Assembly (NCBI RefSeq): GCF_027947595.1
Contig: NZ_CP116257.1
Location: forward strand, 4,588,001 to 4,652,000
Length of the DNA: 64,000 nucleotides
Source: Streptomyces lienomycini
GTDB lineage: Bacteria; Actinomycetota; Actinomycetes; Streptomycetales; Streptomycetaceae
Reading direction: 5' to 3'
Made by a program: the position numbers and the translations under genes. The notes under the pieces were generated by a model. It ran no database searches and was not told where the DNA came from. It saw nothing but the letters and a program-made list of their open reading frames with translations. Shown one piece after another: positions 41,430 through 49,660 of the stretch. The number at the start of each line of letters is the position of its first letter. The first letter of the stretch is position 1.

Positions 41430-41888
41430 TCAGGACAGCGGAACGACCACGGTGATGCACTTGCCTCCGGAGGGAAGGTCTGCCACGCGTACCTCGCGGG
41501 CCAGCCGGCAGACGATCGGCCAGCCTCGCCCGCCCAGGCCGCGGCGGCCGCGTTCGTCGGTGGCGGGCGCGGCCACCGGCAGGTCGTGGCTGCGGTCGCA
41601 CACCGAAAGGCGCAGGCCGGGCCGTATGCCCGGTTCCACGACGTCGACCCGGAAGTCGGTGATGCCGCCGCCGTGCAGGATCGCGTTGGTGGTCAGTTCG
41701 GAGGCGACGAGGACGGCGTCGGACAGGGCGCCCGTGTCGCAGGACGCGGGGCCGCCGCGGCCGCCGCACGCGGTGACGGCGCGCTCGACCTCCCGGCGCG
41801 CGTCGGCGGGCCTGCACGGCGCGTACCGGCGGTGCGCGCGGGTACCGCGCGGTTCGGCTGCGGGTTCGGTTGTGTCCCTGTCACACAT
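41430..41888 (-). CDS. RsbW-like ATP-binding protein (probable anti-sigma kinase)
   Basis: A 152-residue HATPase_c_2 protein with ASELTTNAILHGGG (N-box) and a lid of the form R-R-G-L-G-G-R-G-W-P-I-V, ending SGGKCITVVVPL. Three cysteines (MCDRD, YAPCRPAD, TACGGRGGPASC) lie ahead of the N-box, unusual for this small fold and possibly redox- or metal-responsive. ATG 41888 follows GGGAGC; the frame continues upstream to 42329 but without homology. It lies directly upstream of the sigma gene at 40370-41245, and pairing with it is the simplest reading. Binding to other SigB-type factors cannot be excluded. Confidence 0.84.
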   Translation of the reverse strand: MCDRDTTEPAAEPRGTRAHRRYAPCRPADARREVERAVTACGGRGGPASCDTGALSDAVLVASELTTNAILHGGGITDFRVDVVEPGIRPGLRLSVCDRSHDLPVAAPATDERGRRGLGGRGWPIVCRLAREVRVADLPSGGKCITVVVPLS

Positions 41889-42039
41889 CCGTCGGCTCCC
41901 TGTGGGTCGGTTCTGTTCGGCCGTGTGCGCACCGTTCGGCCCCGTCACTTTCGGCTGACCTCTGGGCGTCGGGCCAAACCTCCGGTCCTCCGTGCGGCCC
42001 ACGGGCCATCCGGGCGCCCTGCGGGGGTACGCGGAGTGC

Positions 42040-42255
42040 ATGACGGATGTTGTGGACTCGGACGAACTGCTGCGCCGCATGCACCGCGCGAGGTCGTGCG
42101 CGCTGGAGGAGCGGCGCGTCTGGCGGGCGCGAGCCGAGGAGCTGCGGCCGACCGACCCGGAGGGTTCGCGGGAGGCCGCGGTGCGGACGGTGGCGTACGA
42201 GGCCGTCCTGCGGGTCCTGGACGAGGTGCTCACCCCGGGCCGGAACCCGGGTTGA
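42040..42255 (+). CDS. Small helical hypothetical protein
   Basis: A 71-residue, mostly helical, Arg/Glu-rich product (ELLRRMHRARSCALEERRVWRARAEELRP) with no membrane segment. The family is not recognised, though similar short proteins are common in Streptomyces. GGGTAC at 42025-42030 is exactly a SigB-type -10 ten bases before the ATG, which would give a leaderless message, but no GNNT lies 14-16 bases upstream, so that is weak. It is divergent from the RsbW-like gene and 49 bases before the decarboxylase. Confidence 0.6.
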   Translation: MTDVVDSDELLRRMHRARSCALEERRVWRARAEELRPTDPEGSREAAVRTVAYEAVLRVLDEVLTPGRNPG

Positions 42256-42304
42256 GGGGCCGCGGCGCGGATTGACGGCACGCCGGGCGGGAAGCCGCAT
42301 CGGC

Positions 42305-43774
42305 ATGACTGTCGACCATCGCCGCGCACCGGTCCTGGAGGCCCTCGTCGAGTACCGCCGTGAGGGGCGGCTGTCGTTCACGCCGCCGGGACACAAGCAG
42401 GCGCGGGGCGCCGATCCCGCCGTGCGCGAGGTGCTGGGCGACGCCGTCTTCCACGGTGACGTACTGGCGACGGCCGGGCTCGACGACCGGCTCAACCGGG
42501 GGCGGGTGCTGCAGCGTGCCCAGGAGCTGATGGCGGACGCCGTCCACGCCGATCACACGTTCTTCACCACGTGCGGGAGTTCCCTGTCGGTGAAGGCGGC
42601 GATGCTGGCGGTCGCGGGACCGCACGAGAAGCTGCTGATCGGCCGGGACGCGCACAAGGCGGTGGTCTCGGGACTGATCCTGTCCGGGATCGAGCCGGTC
42701 TGGGTCGATCCCCGCTGGGACGCCGAGCGGCATCTGGCCCATCCGCCGTCCGCCGAAACGTTCGAGGAGGCGTTCGCCGCGCATCCCGACGCCAAGGGCG
42801 CCTTGATCACCAGTCCCACGCCGTACGGGGCGAGCGCGGATCTGCGGGCCGTCGCCGAGGTCTGCCACCGGCGTTCGGCGCCGCTGATCGTCGACGAGGC
42901 GTGGGGGGCGCATCTGCCCTTCCATCCGGATCTGCCGTCCTGGGCGATGGACGCGGGCGCCGACATCTGCGTGACCAGCATCCACAAGATGGGCAGCGGT
43001 CTGGAGCAGGGGTCCGTGTTCCACCTGCGCGGTGACCTGGTGCCGCCGAAGCTGCTCGGCATGCGGGCCGACCTGTTGAGCACCACCAGCCCGTCGGTGC
43101 TGATCTTCGCCGGTCTCGACGGCTGGCGCCGCCAGATGGCGCTCGGCGGACACGGGCTGATGGGCGGCGCGCTGGAGCTGGCCGCCGGTGTCCGGGCGGC
43201 CGTCGAGGAGATCGACGGCATGCACGTCAACGACCGCGACGACTTCTGCGGCGCGGGGGCGGCCCACGGCTTCGATCCGCTGCCCGTCGTCATCGACCTG
43301 GCGGGCCTCGGCGTCTCGGGCTTCCAGGCGGCGGACTGGCTGCGCGAGCACCGGAGCGTGGTCGCGCACCTCACCGACCACCGCCGCATCGGCGCGCAGA
43401 TCACCCACGGCGACGACCGGGAGACCGCGGACGAGTTGCTCACCGCCCTCAAGGACCTGGCCCGCGCCGCTCCCGGCCTGGACCCCGCTCCGCGGGTCGA
43501 GGTGCCCTCGCCGCAGGAGCTGCGGATGCCCCAGGTGTGCCTGCCCCGGGACGCGTTCTTCGGGCCCACCGAGGACGTGCCCCTGGTGCGGGCCGCCGGC
43601 CGGATCGCGGCGGAGATGATCACGCCGTATCCGCCGGGCATTCCGGCCGTCCTGCCGGGTGAGCGGCTGGCCGAGCCGGTCCTGCGCTATCTGCGGACCG
43701 GTCTGGACGCCGGGATGTACCTGCCCGATCCGACCGATCCGGCACTGGAGACGATCAGGGTCGTCGCGCGGTGA
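42305..43774 (+). CDS. Orn/Lys/Arg decarboxylase-family PLP enzyme
   Basis: A 489-residue fold-type I PLP enzyme of the prokaryotic ornithine/lysine/arginine decarboxylase family. The hallmark SFTPPGHKQARG lies near residue 25. The cofactor lysine is Lys228 in TSIHKMGSGL; VDEAWGAHLPFHP contacts PLP, and ITPYPPGIPAVLPGER is typical of the C-terminal domain. Members in Gram-positives make cadaverine, putrescine or agmatine; the substrate is not decided by sequence. ATG 42305 was chosen because homology starts there; a longer frame upstream belongs to the neighbouring small gene. It is followed by an imperfect GC hairpin and a candidate RNA gene. Confidence 0.88.
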   Translation: MTVDHRRAPVLEALVEYRREGRLSFTPPGHKQARGADPAVREVLGDAVFHGDVLATAGLDDRLNRGRVLQRAQELMADAVHADHTFFTTCGSSLSVKAAMLAVAGPHEKLLIGRDAHKAVVSGLILSGIEPVWVDPRWDAERHLAHPPSAETFEEAFAAHPDAKGALITSPTPYGASADLRAVAEVCHRRSAPLIVDEAWGAHLPFHPDLPSWAMDAGADICVTSIHKMGSGLEQGSVFHLRGDLVPPKLLGMRADLLSTTSPSVLIFAGLDGWRRQMALGGHGLMGGALELAAGVRAAVEEIDGMHVNDRDDFCGAGAAHGFDPLPVVIDLAGLGVSGFQAADWLREHRSVVAHLTDHRRIGAQITHGDDRETADELLTALKDLARAAPGLDPAPRVEVPSPQELRMPQVCLPRDAFFGPTEDVPLVRAAGRIAAEMITPYPPGIPAVLPGERLAEPVLRYLRTGLDAGMYLPDPTDPALETIRVVAR

Positions 43775-43856
43775 CGCGTGAGGGGAGGGCGAGGGGGCGA
43801 GTGAAACGGGTCACTCACCCCGGTTCCGGGTGGGTGGAACACCCAGAGATGGTTTA

Positions 43857-43952
43857 GCGTTCATCCAGTTGTGGCGACGGAGTCGACCGAGTGTCCTCCG
43901 CGGTCACCGCTTACGGCCCTGGCTGGCTTCCCCCGTCCAGCCAGGGCTTTTT
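43857..43952 (+). ncRNA. Candidate small RNA or leader with intrinsic terminator
   Basis: The 333-bp gap between the decarboxylase and the cNMP gene contains no convincing reading frame. A GGAAC (43836-43840), 17 bases, CGTT (43858-43861) resembles ECF-sigma promoters, and TAGCGT (43855-43860) also fits a -10. An intrinsic terminator closes at 43952. A transcript of roughly 86-96 bases is predicted. It could be a free small RNA or the attenuated leader of the gene at 44108. No named RNA family was recognised; it is not a good match to the 6C motif. Confidence 0.45.
43916..43952 (+). terminator. Intrinsic terminator with T-run
   Basis: GCCCTGGCTGG (43916-43926) pairs perfectly with CCAGCCAGGGC (43937-43947) around a 10-base C-rich loop and is followed by TTTTT (43948-43952). 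A textbook L-shaped terminator of this quality is uncommon in Streptomyces, where T-runs are rare. Confidence 0.85.
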
Positions 43953-44107
43953 CATGCCCGCGCGCCCACGCCCCCCATTCCGGCACGGAATGCCTACGGG
44001 ATTCGTACGGGATCCGTCGTCCGCCGAGGTGCTCAGGACGCCCGCAGCGACTGAAATGGGAAGAGGGAAAGCCCCGGAACCGAATCGCCGGCGAGGAGCC
44101 CCGTGCC

Positions 44108-44563
44108 ATGACCAAAGCGATCAAACTCCTGACCGCCCTCCCCCGCCCCCAGCGCGCGCGGCTGATGGAGCTGGCCCAGGAGGTCTCCTTCCCGGAGGAC
44201 GAGCGGATCTTCGAGGCCGGGGGCAAGGCCGACCGCTTCTGGGTCGTCCGCTCCGGCGCGGTCTCCCTGACCCAGCGGGTGACGTCCCTGCAGCGGGTCA
44301 CGGTCGCCAGCCTCGGCGTGGGCGACCTGCTCGGCTGGTCCTGGCTCTTCCCGCCCTACGAGTGGGACTTCGGCGCCGAGGCGTTCAGCCCGGTGCGGGC
44401 CTACGAGTTCGAGGCGGCGGCGGTGCTGAGGCTGTGCGAGGACGACCCGCAGCTGGGCATCGTGCTGGTGCGGTCGGTCGCCGAGATCCTCGCGCACCGG
44501 CTGGAGAGCACCAGGGGACGCCTGATGGAGCACTACGCGCTGCACGGCCACGGCGAACTGTGA
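44108..44563 (+). CDS. Stand-alone cyclic-nucleotide-binding (Crp-like) domain protein
   Basis: A 151-residue protein holding only the beta-roll sensor domain of the Crp/Fnr family: FEAGGKADRFWVVRSGAVSLTQ, GDLLGWSWLFPPYEWDF at the phosphate-binding cassette, and a C-helix (IVLVRSVAEILAHRLESTRG). The usual arginine of the cAMP cassette is not evident, so the ligand may not be cAMP. There is no helix-turn-helix after the C-helix, so it cannot bind DNA as Crp does. ATG 44108 follows GGAGCCCCGTGCC, and an in-frame GTG lies upstream. The candidate RNA terminator lies 156 bases upstream. Confidence 0.83.
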   Translation: MTKAIKLLTALPRPQRARLMELAQEVSFPEDERIFEAGGKADRFWVVRSGAVSLTQRVTSLQRVTVASLGVGDLLGWSWLFPPYEWDFGAEAFSPVRAYEFEAAAVLRLCEDDPQLGIVLVRSVAEILAHRLESTRGRLMEHYALHGHGEL

Positions 44564-44569
44564 GCCCCG

Positions 44570-45880
44570 TCAGACGCGGTAGCGCCGCAGCGCCGGCACC
44601 GCGGCGGCCAGGGCCAGCATCAGCGCCACGACGAGCAGCCCGCCCCCGGCCACGGCCTCCCGCGGTCCGAGGGCGGAGCCCGCGCCGCCGTGCAGTACGT
44701 CGGCCAGCCGCGGCCCACCCGCCACGACGACGGTGAACACGCCCTGCATGCGCCCGCGCATCTCGTCGGTGGCCGCGGACAGCAGGATCGCCCCGCGGAA
44801 CACCATGGAGACCATGTCGGCGACCCCGGCCAGGGCCAGGAACGCCACCGCGAGCCACAGGCTGCCGCTCAGCCCGAAGCCGGCGATGGCGGCGCCCCAG
44901 ACGACGACCGCGCCGATCACCATCCAGCCGTGCCGACGCGCTCGCGAGAAGGTGCCGGAGAACAGCCCGCCGGCCACCGCCCCGACCGGGATCGCCGCGA
45001 ACAGCAGCCCCAGGGCGAGCCCCTCTCCGTAGGGGGCGTACGTCTCCGCGGCGAGCTGCGGGAACAGGGCGCGGGGCATGCCGAAAACCATGGCGACGAT
45101 GTCGGCCAGGAAGGACAGCAGCAGCACCTTGTGCCCGGCGATGTAGCGGAAGCCCGCCACGACCTCGCGCAGGCCCGCGCGCCGCACCGCGGTGCCCGCC
45201 AGCGGCGGCAGGGCGGGCAGCCGGTGGACGGCCCACACCGTCACGCACAGCGCCAGGGCGTCGATCAGGTACAGCTCGGGGAGGCCGATCAGCGGGATCA
45301 GCGCACCGGCGAGCAGCGGTCCGGCCACCTGGCCGGTCTGCATCACGGTCGAGCCGAGCGCGTTGGCGGCGGGCAGTTCGCTCTCGGGCACCAGGCGGGC
45401 GATGGAGGCGTTGCGGGCCGGGGCGTTGAGACCCCAGAAGGCCTGCTGGAGCGCGAGCAGCAGCATCAGGGCGGCCACCGACTCCATGCCGGTGACCGCC
45501 TGTATCCAGAAGAGCAGCGAGGTCACCGCGATGCCGGTGTTGGTGATCAGCAGCAGCTTGCGGCGGTCCATGGTGTCGGCGACGGCGCCGCCCCACAGCG
45601 CGAACACGATGAGCGGCAGCAGACCGGCGAGGCTCGCGGCGCCGACCCAGGCGGAGGAGCCGGTGATGTCGTAGATCTGCTTGGGCACGGCGACGGCGGT
45701 GAGCTGGCTGCCGACGGCGGTGACGATGGTCGAGGACCACAGCCTGCGGTAGGCCGGGCGGCGCAGGGGTCGGGTGTCCATGGCCCAGCGGCGCCACCCC
45801 CGCCGGTCGGCGCCGTCCGTCACCGGGGCCTTCGTCCGGGGTTCGGTGCCGCTCTCGCCGCTGCTCTCGCTCGTGTCCAC
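44570..45880 (-). CDS. MFS exporter (EntS-like)
   Basis: A 436-residue, about 12-helix major facilitator. The conserved loop 2-3 motif is WGGAVADTMDRRKLLLITN, and LSGSLWLAVAFLALAGVADMVSMVFRGAI marks the EntS/MFS_3 family often linked to siderophore or drug efflux. No siderophore genes are nearby. The start is uncertain: GTG 45880 follows AGGAAGCGC and is preferred, but ATG 45904 is in frame. A cytoplasmic N-terminal tail of about 35 residues (SESSGESGTEPRTK) precedes the first helix. Confidence 0.87.
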   Translation of the reverse strand: MDTSESSGESGTEPRTKAPVTDGADRRGWRRWAMDTRPLRRPAYRRLWSSTIVTAVGSQLTAVAVPKQIYDITGSSAWVGAASLAGLLPLIVFALWGGAVADTMDRRKLLLITNTGIAVTSLLFWIQAVTGMESVAALMLLLALQQAFWGLNAPARNASIARLVPESELPAANALGSTVMQTGQVAGPLLAGALIPLIGLPELYLIDALALCVTVWAVHRLPALPPLAGTAVRRAGLREVVAGFRYIAGHKVLLLSFLADIVAMVFGMPRALFPQLAAETYAPYGEGLALGLLFAAIPVGAVAGGLFSGTFSRARRHGWMVIGAVVVWGAAIAGFGLSGSLWLAVAFLALAGVADMVSMVFRGAILLSAATDEMRGRMQGVFTVVVAGGPRLADVLHGGAGSALGPREAVAGGGLLVVALMLALAAAVPALRRYRV

Positions 45881-45975
45881 GCGCTTCCTACATGCTCGAT
45901 ACATCTTTCGACTGCGGGGATCACTATCGCAGCTTCGTTCGAGCGCGCCGGTCGCGTGGGGCTGGTCCGCGCCGC

Positions 45976-46590
45976 TCAGGCCCCGGCGACGAGGGAGACG
46001 CCGAGGGCGATCATGGTGGCGGCCACCAGGCCGTCCAGTACGCGCCAGGCCGCGGGCCGGGCCAGGAAGCGGCCGAGGTAGCGGGCGCCGAAGCCGAGCG
46101 CGGCGAACCAGACCAGGCTGGCGGCCGCGGCGCCGAGGCCGAAGGTCCAGCGCAGCGGCCCCCGGTCGGCGGCGACGGAGCCCAGCAGGAACACGGTGTC
46201 CAGGTAGACGTGCGGGTTGAGCCAGGTCAGCGCCAGGCAGGTGAGCACCGCCCGGCGGCGGGAGCCCGCGGCGTCGCCCTCCGCCCGCAGCGCGCCGGAC
46301 GGGCGGAACACCCGCCGGGCGGCCAGGGCGCCGTAGCAGAGCAGGAAGGCGCCGCCGATCCAGCCGACGGCGGTCAGGGCCCCCGGCCAGGCCACCACCA
46401 CGGCGCCGACGCCGCCGACCCCCAGGGCGATGAGCACGGCGTCGGACAGCGCGCAGATGCCGACCACGGCGAGGACGGCGTCGCGGCGGGCTCCCTGGCG
46501 CAGGACGAAGGCGTTCTGGGCGCCGATGGCGACGATGAGCGAGAGTCCGGTGCCGAAACCGGCGGCGGCTGCCGTGAGGGCGTTGTTCAT
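45976..46590 (-). CDS. LysE/ArgO-type amino acid exporter
   Basis: A 204-residue membrane protein with about six helices. The start GFGTGLSLIVAIGAQNAFVLRQG is diagnostic of the LysE/ArgO family, which exports basic amino acids such as L-lysine and L-arginine. ALTWLNPHVYLDTVFLLGS contains the conserved NPxxxLD element. It is divergent from a LysG/ArgP-type regulator with a 77-base control region. In Corynebacterium this pair senses and expels excess lysine or arginine; that role is probable here. Confidence 0.93.
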   Translation of the reverse strand: MNNALTAAAAGFGTGLSLIVAIGAQNAFVLRQGARRDAVLAVVGICALSDAVLIALGVGGVGAVVVAWPGALTAVGWIGGAFLLCYGALAARRVFRPSGALRAEGDAAGSRRRAVLTCLALTWLNPHVYLDTVFLLGSVAADRGPLRWTFGLGAAAASLVWFAALGFGARYLGRFLARPAAWRVLDGLVAATMIALGVSLVAGA

Positions 46591-46626
46591 GCCCTCGACG
46601 CTAAGTGGACGATCACCGTGCGTACA

Positions 46627-46652
46627 GCTAAAGATTCTTACGTATCATTAGC
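46627..46652. promoter_or_regulatory. LysG-type operator between lysE and lysG
   Basis: GCTAA (46627-46631) and TTAGC (46648-46652) form an inverted repeat 26 bp long, around an AT-rich centre with TTACGTAT. LysR-family proteins bind T-N11-A dyads of this kind. The site lies in the short divergent region and overlaps the expected promoters of both genes. Confidence 0.55.
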
Positions 46653-46667
46653 CGGTGTGATGACGAC

Positions 46668-47570
46668 ATGACGCCGGCCTTCGCGGATCTGCCGCTGGAG
46701 CAGGTGCGGACCCTGCTGGCCGTGGTGGACGAGGGCACGTTCGACGCGGCGGCCGCCGCCCTGCACGTGACGCCGTCCGCGGTCAGCCAGCGGGTGAAGG
46801 CGCTGGAGCAGCGCACGGGCCGGGTGCTGCTGCTGCGCACCAAGCCGGTGCGGGCGACCGACTCCGGTGCCGTGCTGGTGCGGCTGGCCCGCCAGGTGGC
46901 GCGGCTGGAGCGGGACGCCTCGGCCGAGCTGGGCCTGCGCGGGGAGGGCGAGCCGACCCGGGTGTCGGTGGCGGTGAACGCGGACTCGCTGGCGACCTGG
47001 TTCCTGCCGGCCCTCACCCGTCTTCCCCGCGAACCCGCGCTCTGCTTCGAGCTGCGCCGCGAGGACGAGGGGCACACCGCGACGCTGCTGCGGGAGGGCG
47101 TGGTGATGGCGGCGGTGACGTCGTCGCCCGAGCCGGTACCGGGCTGCACGGTCCGGCCGCTGGGCCGGATGCGCTATCTCCCCTGCGCCGCACCCGACTT
47201 CGCCGCCCGGCATCTTCAGGGACCGCCCCGCGAGGCCGTCGCCGGGGCGCCCGTGGTGGTCTTCGACCGGCGGGACGACTTCCAGGACGCCTTCGCGCGG
47301 CGGCTCGGGCACGCGGGCGCGAGTGCCGCGCGGCACTACGTGCCGACCTCGGAGGGCTTCGTCGAGGCGGTCGCCGCCGGGCTGGGCTGGGGCATGGTGC
47401 CGCAGCCGCAGGCGGCACCCCTGCTGCGCGCCGGGCGGCTGACCGTCTTCGCCCCGGACCTGGCGGTGGACATCACGCTGTACTGGCAGCAGTGGAAGCT
47501 CGACTCCCCGGCGCTGGCCGCGGTGGCGGACGCGGTGGTGACGACGGCCGCGGAGGCGCTGCTCCGGTAG
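46668..47570 (+). CDS. LysR-family regulator, LysG/ArgP type
   Basis: A 300-residue LysR-type activator. The N-terminal winged helix-turn-helix (residues about 5-65; VRTLLAVVDEGTFDAAAAALHVTPSAVSQRVKALEQ) and VRLARQVARLE linker helix are typical of ArgP/LysG; the effector domain (about 95-295) follows. It should activate the divergent lysE gene when basic amino acids accumulate. The start is ATG 46668, 20 bases after the operator-like dyad. The leader is very short, so the message may be nearly leaderless. Confidence 0.9.
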   Translation: MTPAFADLPLEQVRTLLAVVDEGTFDAAAAALHVTPSAVSQRVKALEQRTGRVLLLRTKPVRATDSGAVLVRLARQVARLERDASAELGLRGEGEPTRVSVAVNADSLATWFLPALTRLPREPALCFELRREDEGHTATLLREGVVMAAVTSSPEPVPGCTVRPLGRMRYLPCAAPDFAARHLQGPPREAVAGAPVVVFDRRDDFQDAFARRLGHAGASAARHYVPTSEGFVEAVAAGLGWGMVPQPQAAPLLRAGRLTVFAPDLAVDITLYWQQWKLDSPALAAVADAVVTTAAEALLR

Positions 47571-47683
47571 ACCGCGGCGCCGCACCGGGACACCCGCCGG
47601 TTTCGCACCGCTGCCGGCCGGTCACCCGAAGGGGAGCAAGCCGTGTACGAGGACGCGAACGCTACTGATCGCAGGTGACTTTG

Positions 47684-47935
47684 ATGGACAACTGGCGAGA
47701 GCACGCCGCATGCCGTACGGAGGACCCCGACCTCTTCTTCCCGATCGGCACCACCGGCCCGGCCGCTTTGCAGACCGAGCAGGCGAAGGCGGTCTGCCGG
47801 ACCTGCCCGGTCCGGGAGCAGTGTCTGCGGTGGGCGCTCGACACCGGGCAGACGCTCGGTGTCTGGGGCGGTACCAGCGAGTTGGAGCGCCGTGCGCTCA
47901 AGCGGCGCGAGGCCGTGCGCCGCAGGTCGGCGTAG
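47684..47935 (+). CDS. WhiB-like protein, WblE (WhiB1)-type
   Basis: An 83-residue Fe-S regulator. The four cluster cysteines are Cys10, Cys38, Cys41 and Cys47 (CRTCPVREQC), followed by GVWGGTSELERRALKRR, the turn and basic tail of the Wbl family. The ATELFFP-like DPDLFFPIG segment resembles WblE/WhiB1, a nitric-oxide-sensing protein that binds the main sigma factor. Streptomyces usually has a separate conserved wblE, so this may be an accessory paralogue. ATG 47684 follows AGGTGA at five bases. Confidence 0.9.
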   Translation: MDNWREHAACRTEDPDLFFPIGTTGPAALQTEQAKAVCRTCPVREQCLRWALDTGQTLGVWGGTSELERRALKRREAVRRRSA

Positions 47936-47964
47936 TCCGGCGTCCGCGCCGCCCGGTCGGCCGC

Positions 47965-49638
47965 TCAGGCGCTCTGCCGGGCCGCGGCCCGTCCCGCCGC
48001 CCGCCCGGAGAACAGGCAGCCGCCGAGGAAGGTGCCCTCCAGCGCGTTGTACCCGTGCACCCCTCCCCCGCCGAAGCCGGCCACCTCGCCGGCCGCGTAC
48101 AGGCCCTCCACCGGGGTGCCGTCGGCGCCCAGGGCGCGGGAGTCGAGGTCGGTCTGGATGCCGCCGAGGGTCTTGCGGGTGAGGATGTGCAGCTTGACGC
48201 CGATCAGCGGGCCCGCCGCCGGGTCGAGGATGCGGTGCGGGGCGGCGACCCGGCCGAGGCGGTCGCCGATGTAGCGGCGGGCGTTGCGGATGCCCTGCAC
48301 CTGGGCGTCCTTGGCGTACGGGTTGGCCATCTGCAGGTCCCGGGCCTCGATCTGGCGCCGGAGCGCGGCGGCGTCCAGGAGCGGTTTGTCGGTCAACCGG
48401 TTCATCTTCTCCACCAGTTGCTCCAGGTCCGGCGCGGTCACGAAGTCCGCGCCGTTGCGCAGGAACGCGTCCACCGGGCCGGGTGCCCCCTTGCCGAGGA
48501 CGCGTTCGCGCAGGAAGCCGGCGCGGTCCTTGGCGGTGATGTCGGGGTTCTGCTCGGAACCGGAGAGCGCGAACTCCTTCTCGACGATCTTCTGGGTGAG
48601 GACGAACCAGGAGTGGTCGTGGCCCGCGAGGTCCTCGGCCGTGCGCAGGTGGCGCAGGGTGCCGAGGGTGTCGTAGCCGGGCAGGTACGGCTCGGGCAGC
48701 CGGCGGCCCAGCGCGTCGAACCACATCGACGACGGTCCGGGCAGGATGCGGATGCCGTGGCCGGGCCAGATCGGGTCCCAGTTGCGCACGCCCTCGGTGT
48801 AGTGCCACATGCGGTCGCGGTTGACCAGGCGGGCGCCCGCCTCGGCGCTGATGCCGAGCATCCGTCCGTCGACGTAGGCGGGGACGCCGGTGACCATCTC
48901 GGCGGGCGGGGTGCCCAGGCGTGCGGGCCAGTGGCGGCGGACGATGTCGTGGTCGGCGCCGATGCCGCCGGAGGTGACGATCACGGCCTGCGCGGTGAGT
49001 TCGAACTCCCCGGCCGCTTCACGGTTGGAGGCGACGCCGCGCGGTGAGTCGTCCGGGGCGAGGACCGTGCCGCGCACGCCGCGCGCGGTGCCGCCCTCGA
49101 CGACGAGGTGGTCGACGCGGTGGCGGTGGTGGAAGGTGAGCAGTCCGTCCCGCGCGGCCTGCTTCGCGTACCGCACGAAGGGCTCGACGACCCCCGTGCC
49201 GGTGCCCCAGGCGATGTGGAAGCGGGGCACGGAGTTGCCGTGGCCGCCGGCCGTCAGGTCACCGCGCTCGGCCCAGCCGACGGTGGGCAGGAAGGTGATG
49301 CCGTGTCCGGCGAGCCAGGACCGCTTCTCCCCCGCCGCCCACTCGACGTACGCCCGCGCCCAGCGCACCGCCCAGGAGTCCTCGTCGTCGGCCCGGTCGA
49401 AGCCGGCGCTGCCCTGCCAGTCGCTCCAGGCCAGCTCGAAGGAGTCCTTGACGCCGAGGCGGCGCTGCTCCGGGGAGTCGACGAGGAAGAGGCCGCCGAA
49501 GGACCAGAAGGCCTGTCCGCCGAGGTTGGCGGCGTTCTCCTGGTCGACCAGGGCGACCCTGCGGCCCCGGCTGGTCAGTTCGTGGGCCGCGACGAGGCCC
49601 GCGAGACCCGCTCCGACCACGATGACGTCGGCATCCAT
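47965..49638 (-). CDS. FAD-binding dehydrogenase (fumarate reductase/ketosteroid dehydrogenase family)
   Basis: A 557-residue flavoprotein. The ADP-binding fold is VIVVGAGLAGLVAAHEL at the N-terminus; the family's C-terminal FAD closure is GLYAAGEVAGFGGGGVHGYNALEGTFLGG. The capping domain contains RFHIAWGTGTGVVEPF. The fold is shared by fumarate reductase subunits and 3-ketosteroid-1-dehydrogenase; this subgroup is usually annotated only as FAD-binding dehydrogenase, and the substrate is unknown. It starts 22 bases after the TetR gene on the same strand, which suggests TetR controls it. ATG 49638 follows GAAGGGACGG. Confidence 0.85.
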   Translation of the reverse strand: MDADVIVVGAGLAGLVAAHELTSRGRRVALVDQENAANLGGQAFWSFGGLFLVDSPEQRRLGVKDSFELAWSDWQGSAGFDRADDEDSWAVRWARAYVEWAAGEKRSWLAGHGITFLPTVGWAERGDLTAGGHGNSVPRFHIAWGTGTGVVEPFVRYAKQAARDGLLTFHHRHRVDHLVVEGGTARGVRGTVLAPDDSPRGVASNREAAGEFELTAQAVIVTSGGIGADHDIVRRHWPARLGTPPAEMVTGVPAYVDGRMLGISAEAGARLVNRDRMWHYTEGVRNWDPIWPGHGIRILPGPSSMWFDALGRRLPEPYLPGYDTLGTLRHLRTAEDLAGHDHSWFVLTQKIVEKEFALSGSEQNPDITAKDRAGFLRERVLGKGAPGPVDAFLRNGADFVTAPDLEQLVEKMNRLTDKPLLDAAALRRQIEARDLQMANPYAKDAQVQGIRNARRYIGDRLGRVAAPHRILDPAAGPLIGVKLHILTRKTLGGIQTDLDSRALGADGTPVEGLYAAGEVAGFGGGGVHGYNALEGTFLGGCLFSGRAAGRAAARQSA

Positions 49639-49660
49639 GGCGACCGTCCCTTCCTGTTCG

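Noticed and set aside
42025..42030. GGGTAC just before the small helical gene as a SigB promoter
   Set aside because: No GNNT lies 14-16 bases upstream, and the start codon would be only 10 bases away.
43916..43952. 6C RNA motif
   Set aside because: The loop has only five consecutive C and the second C-loop stem is missing.
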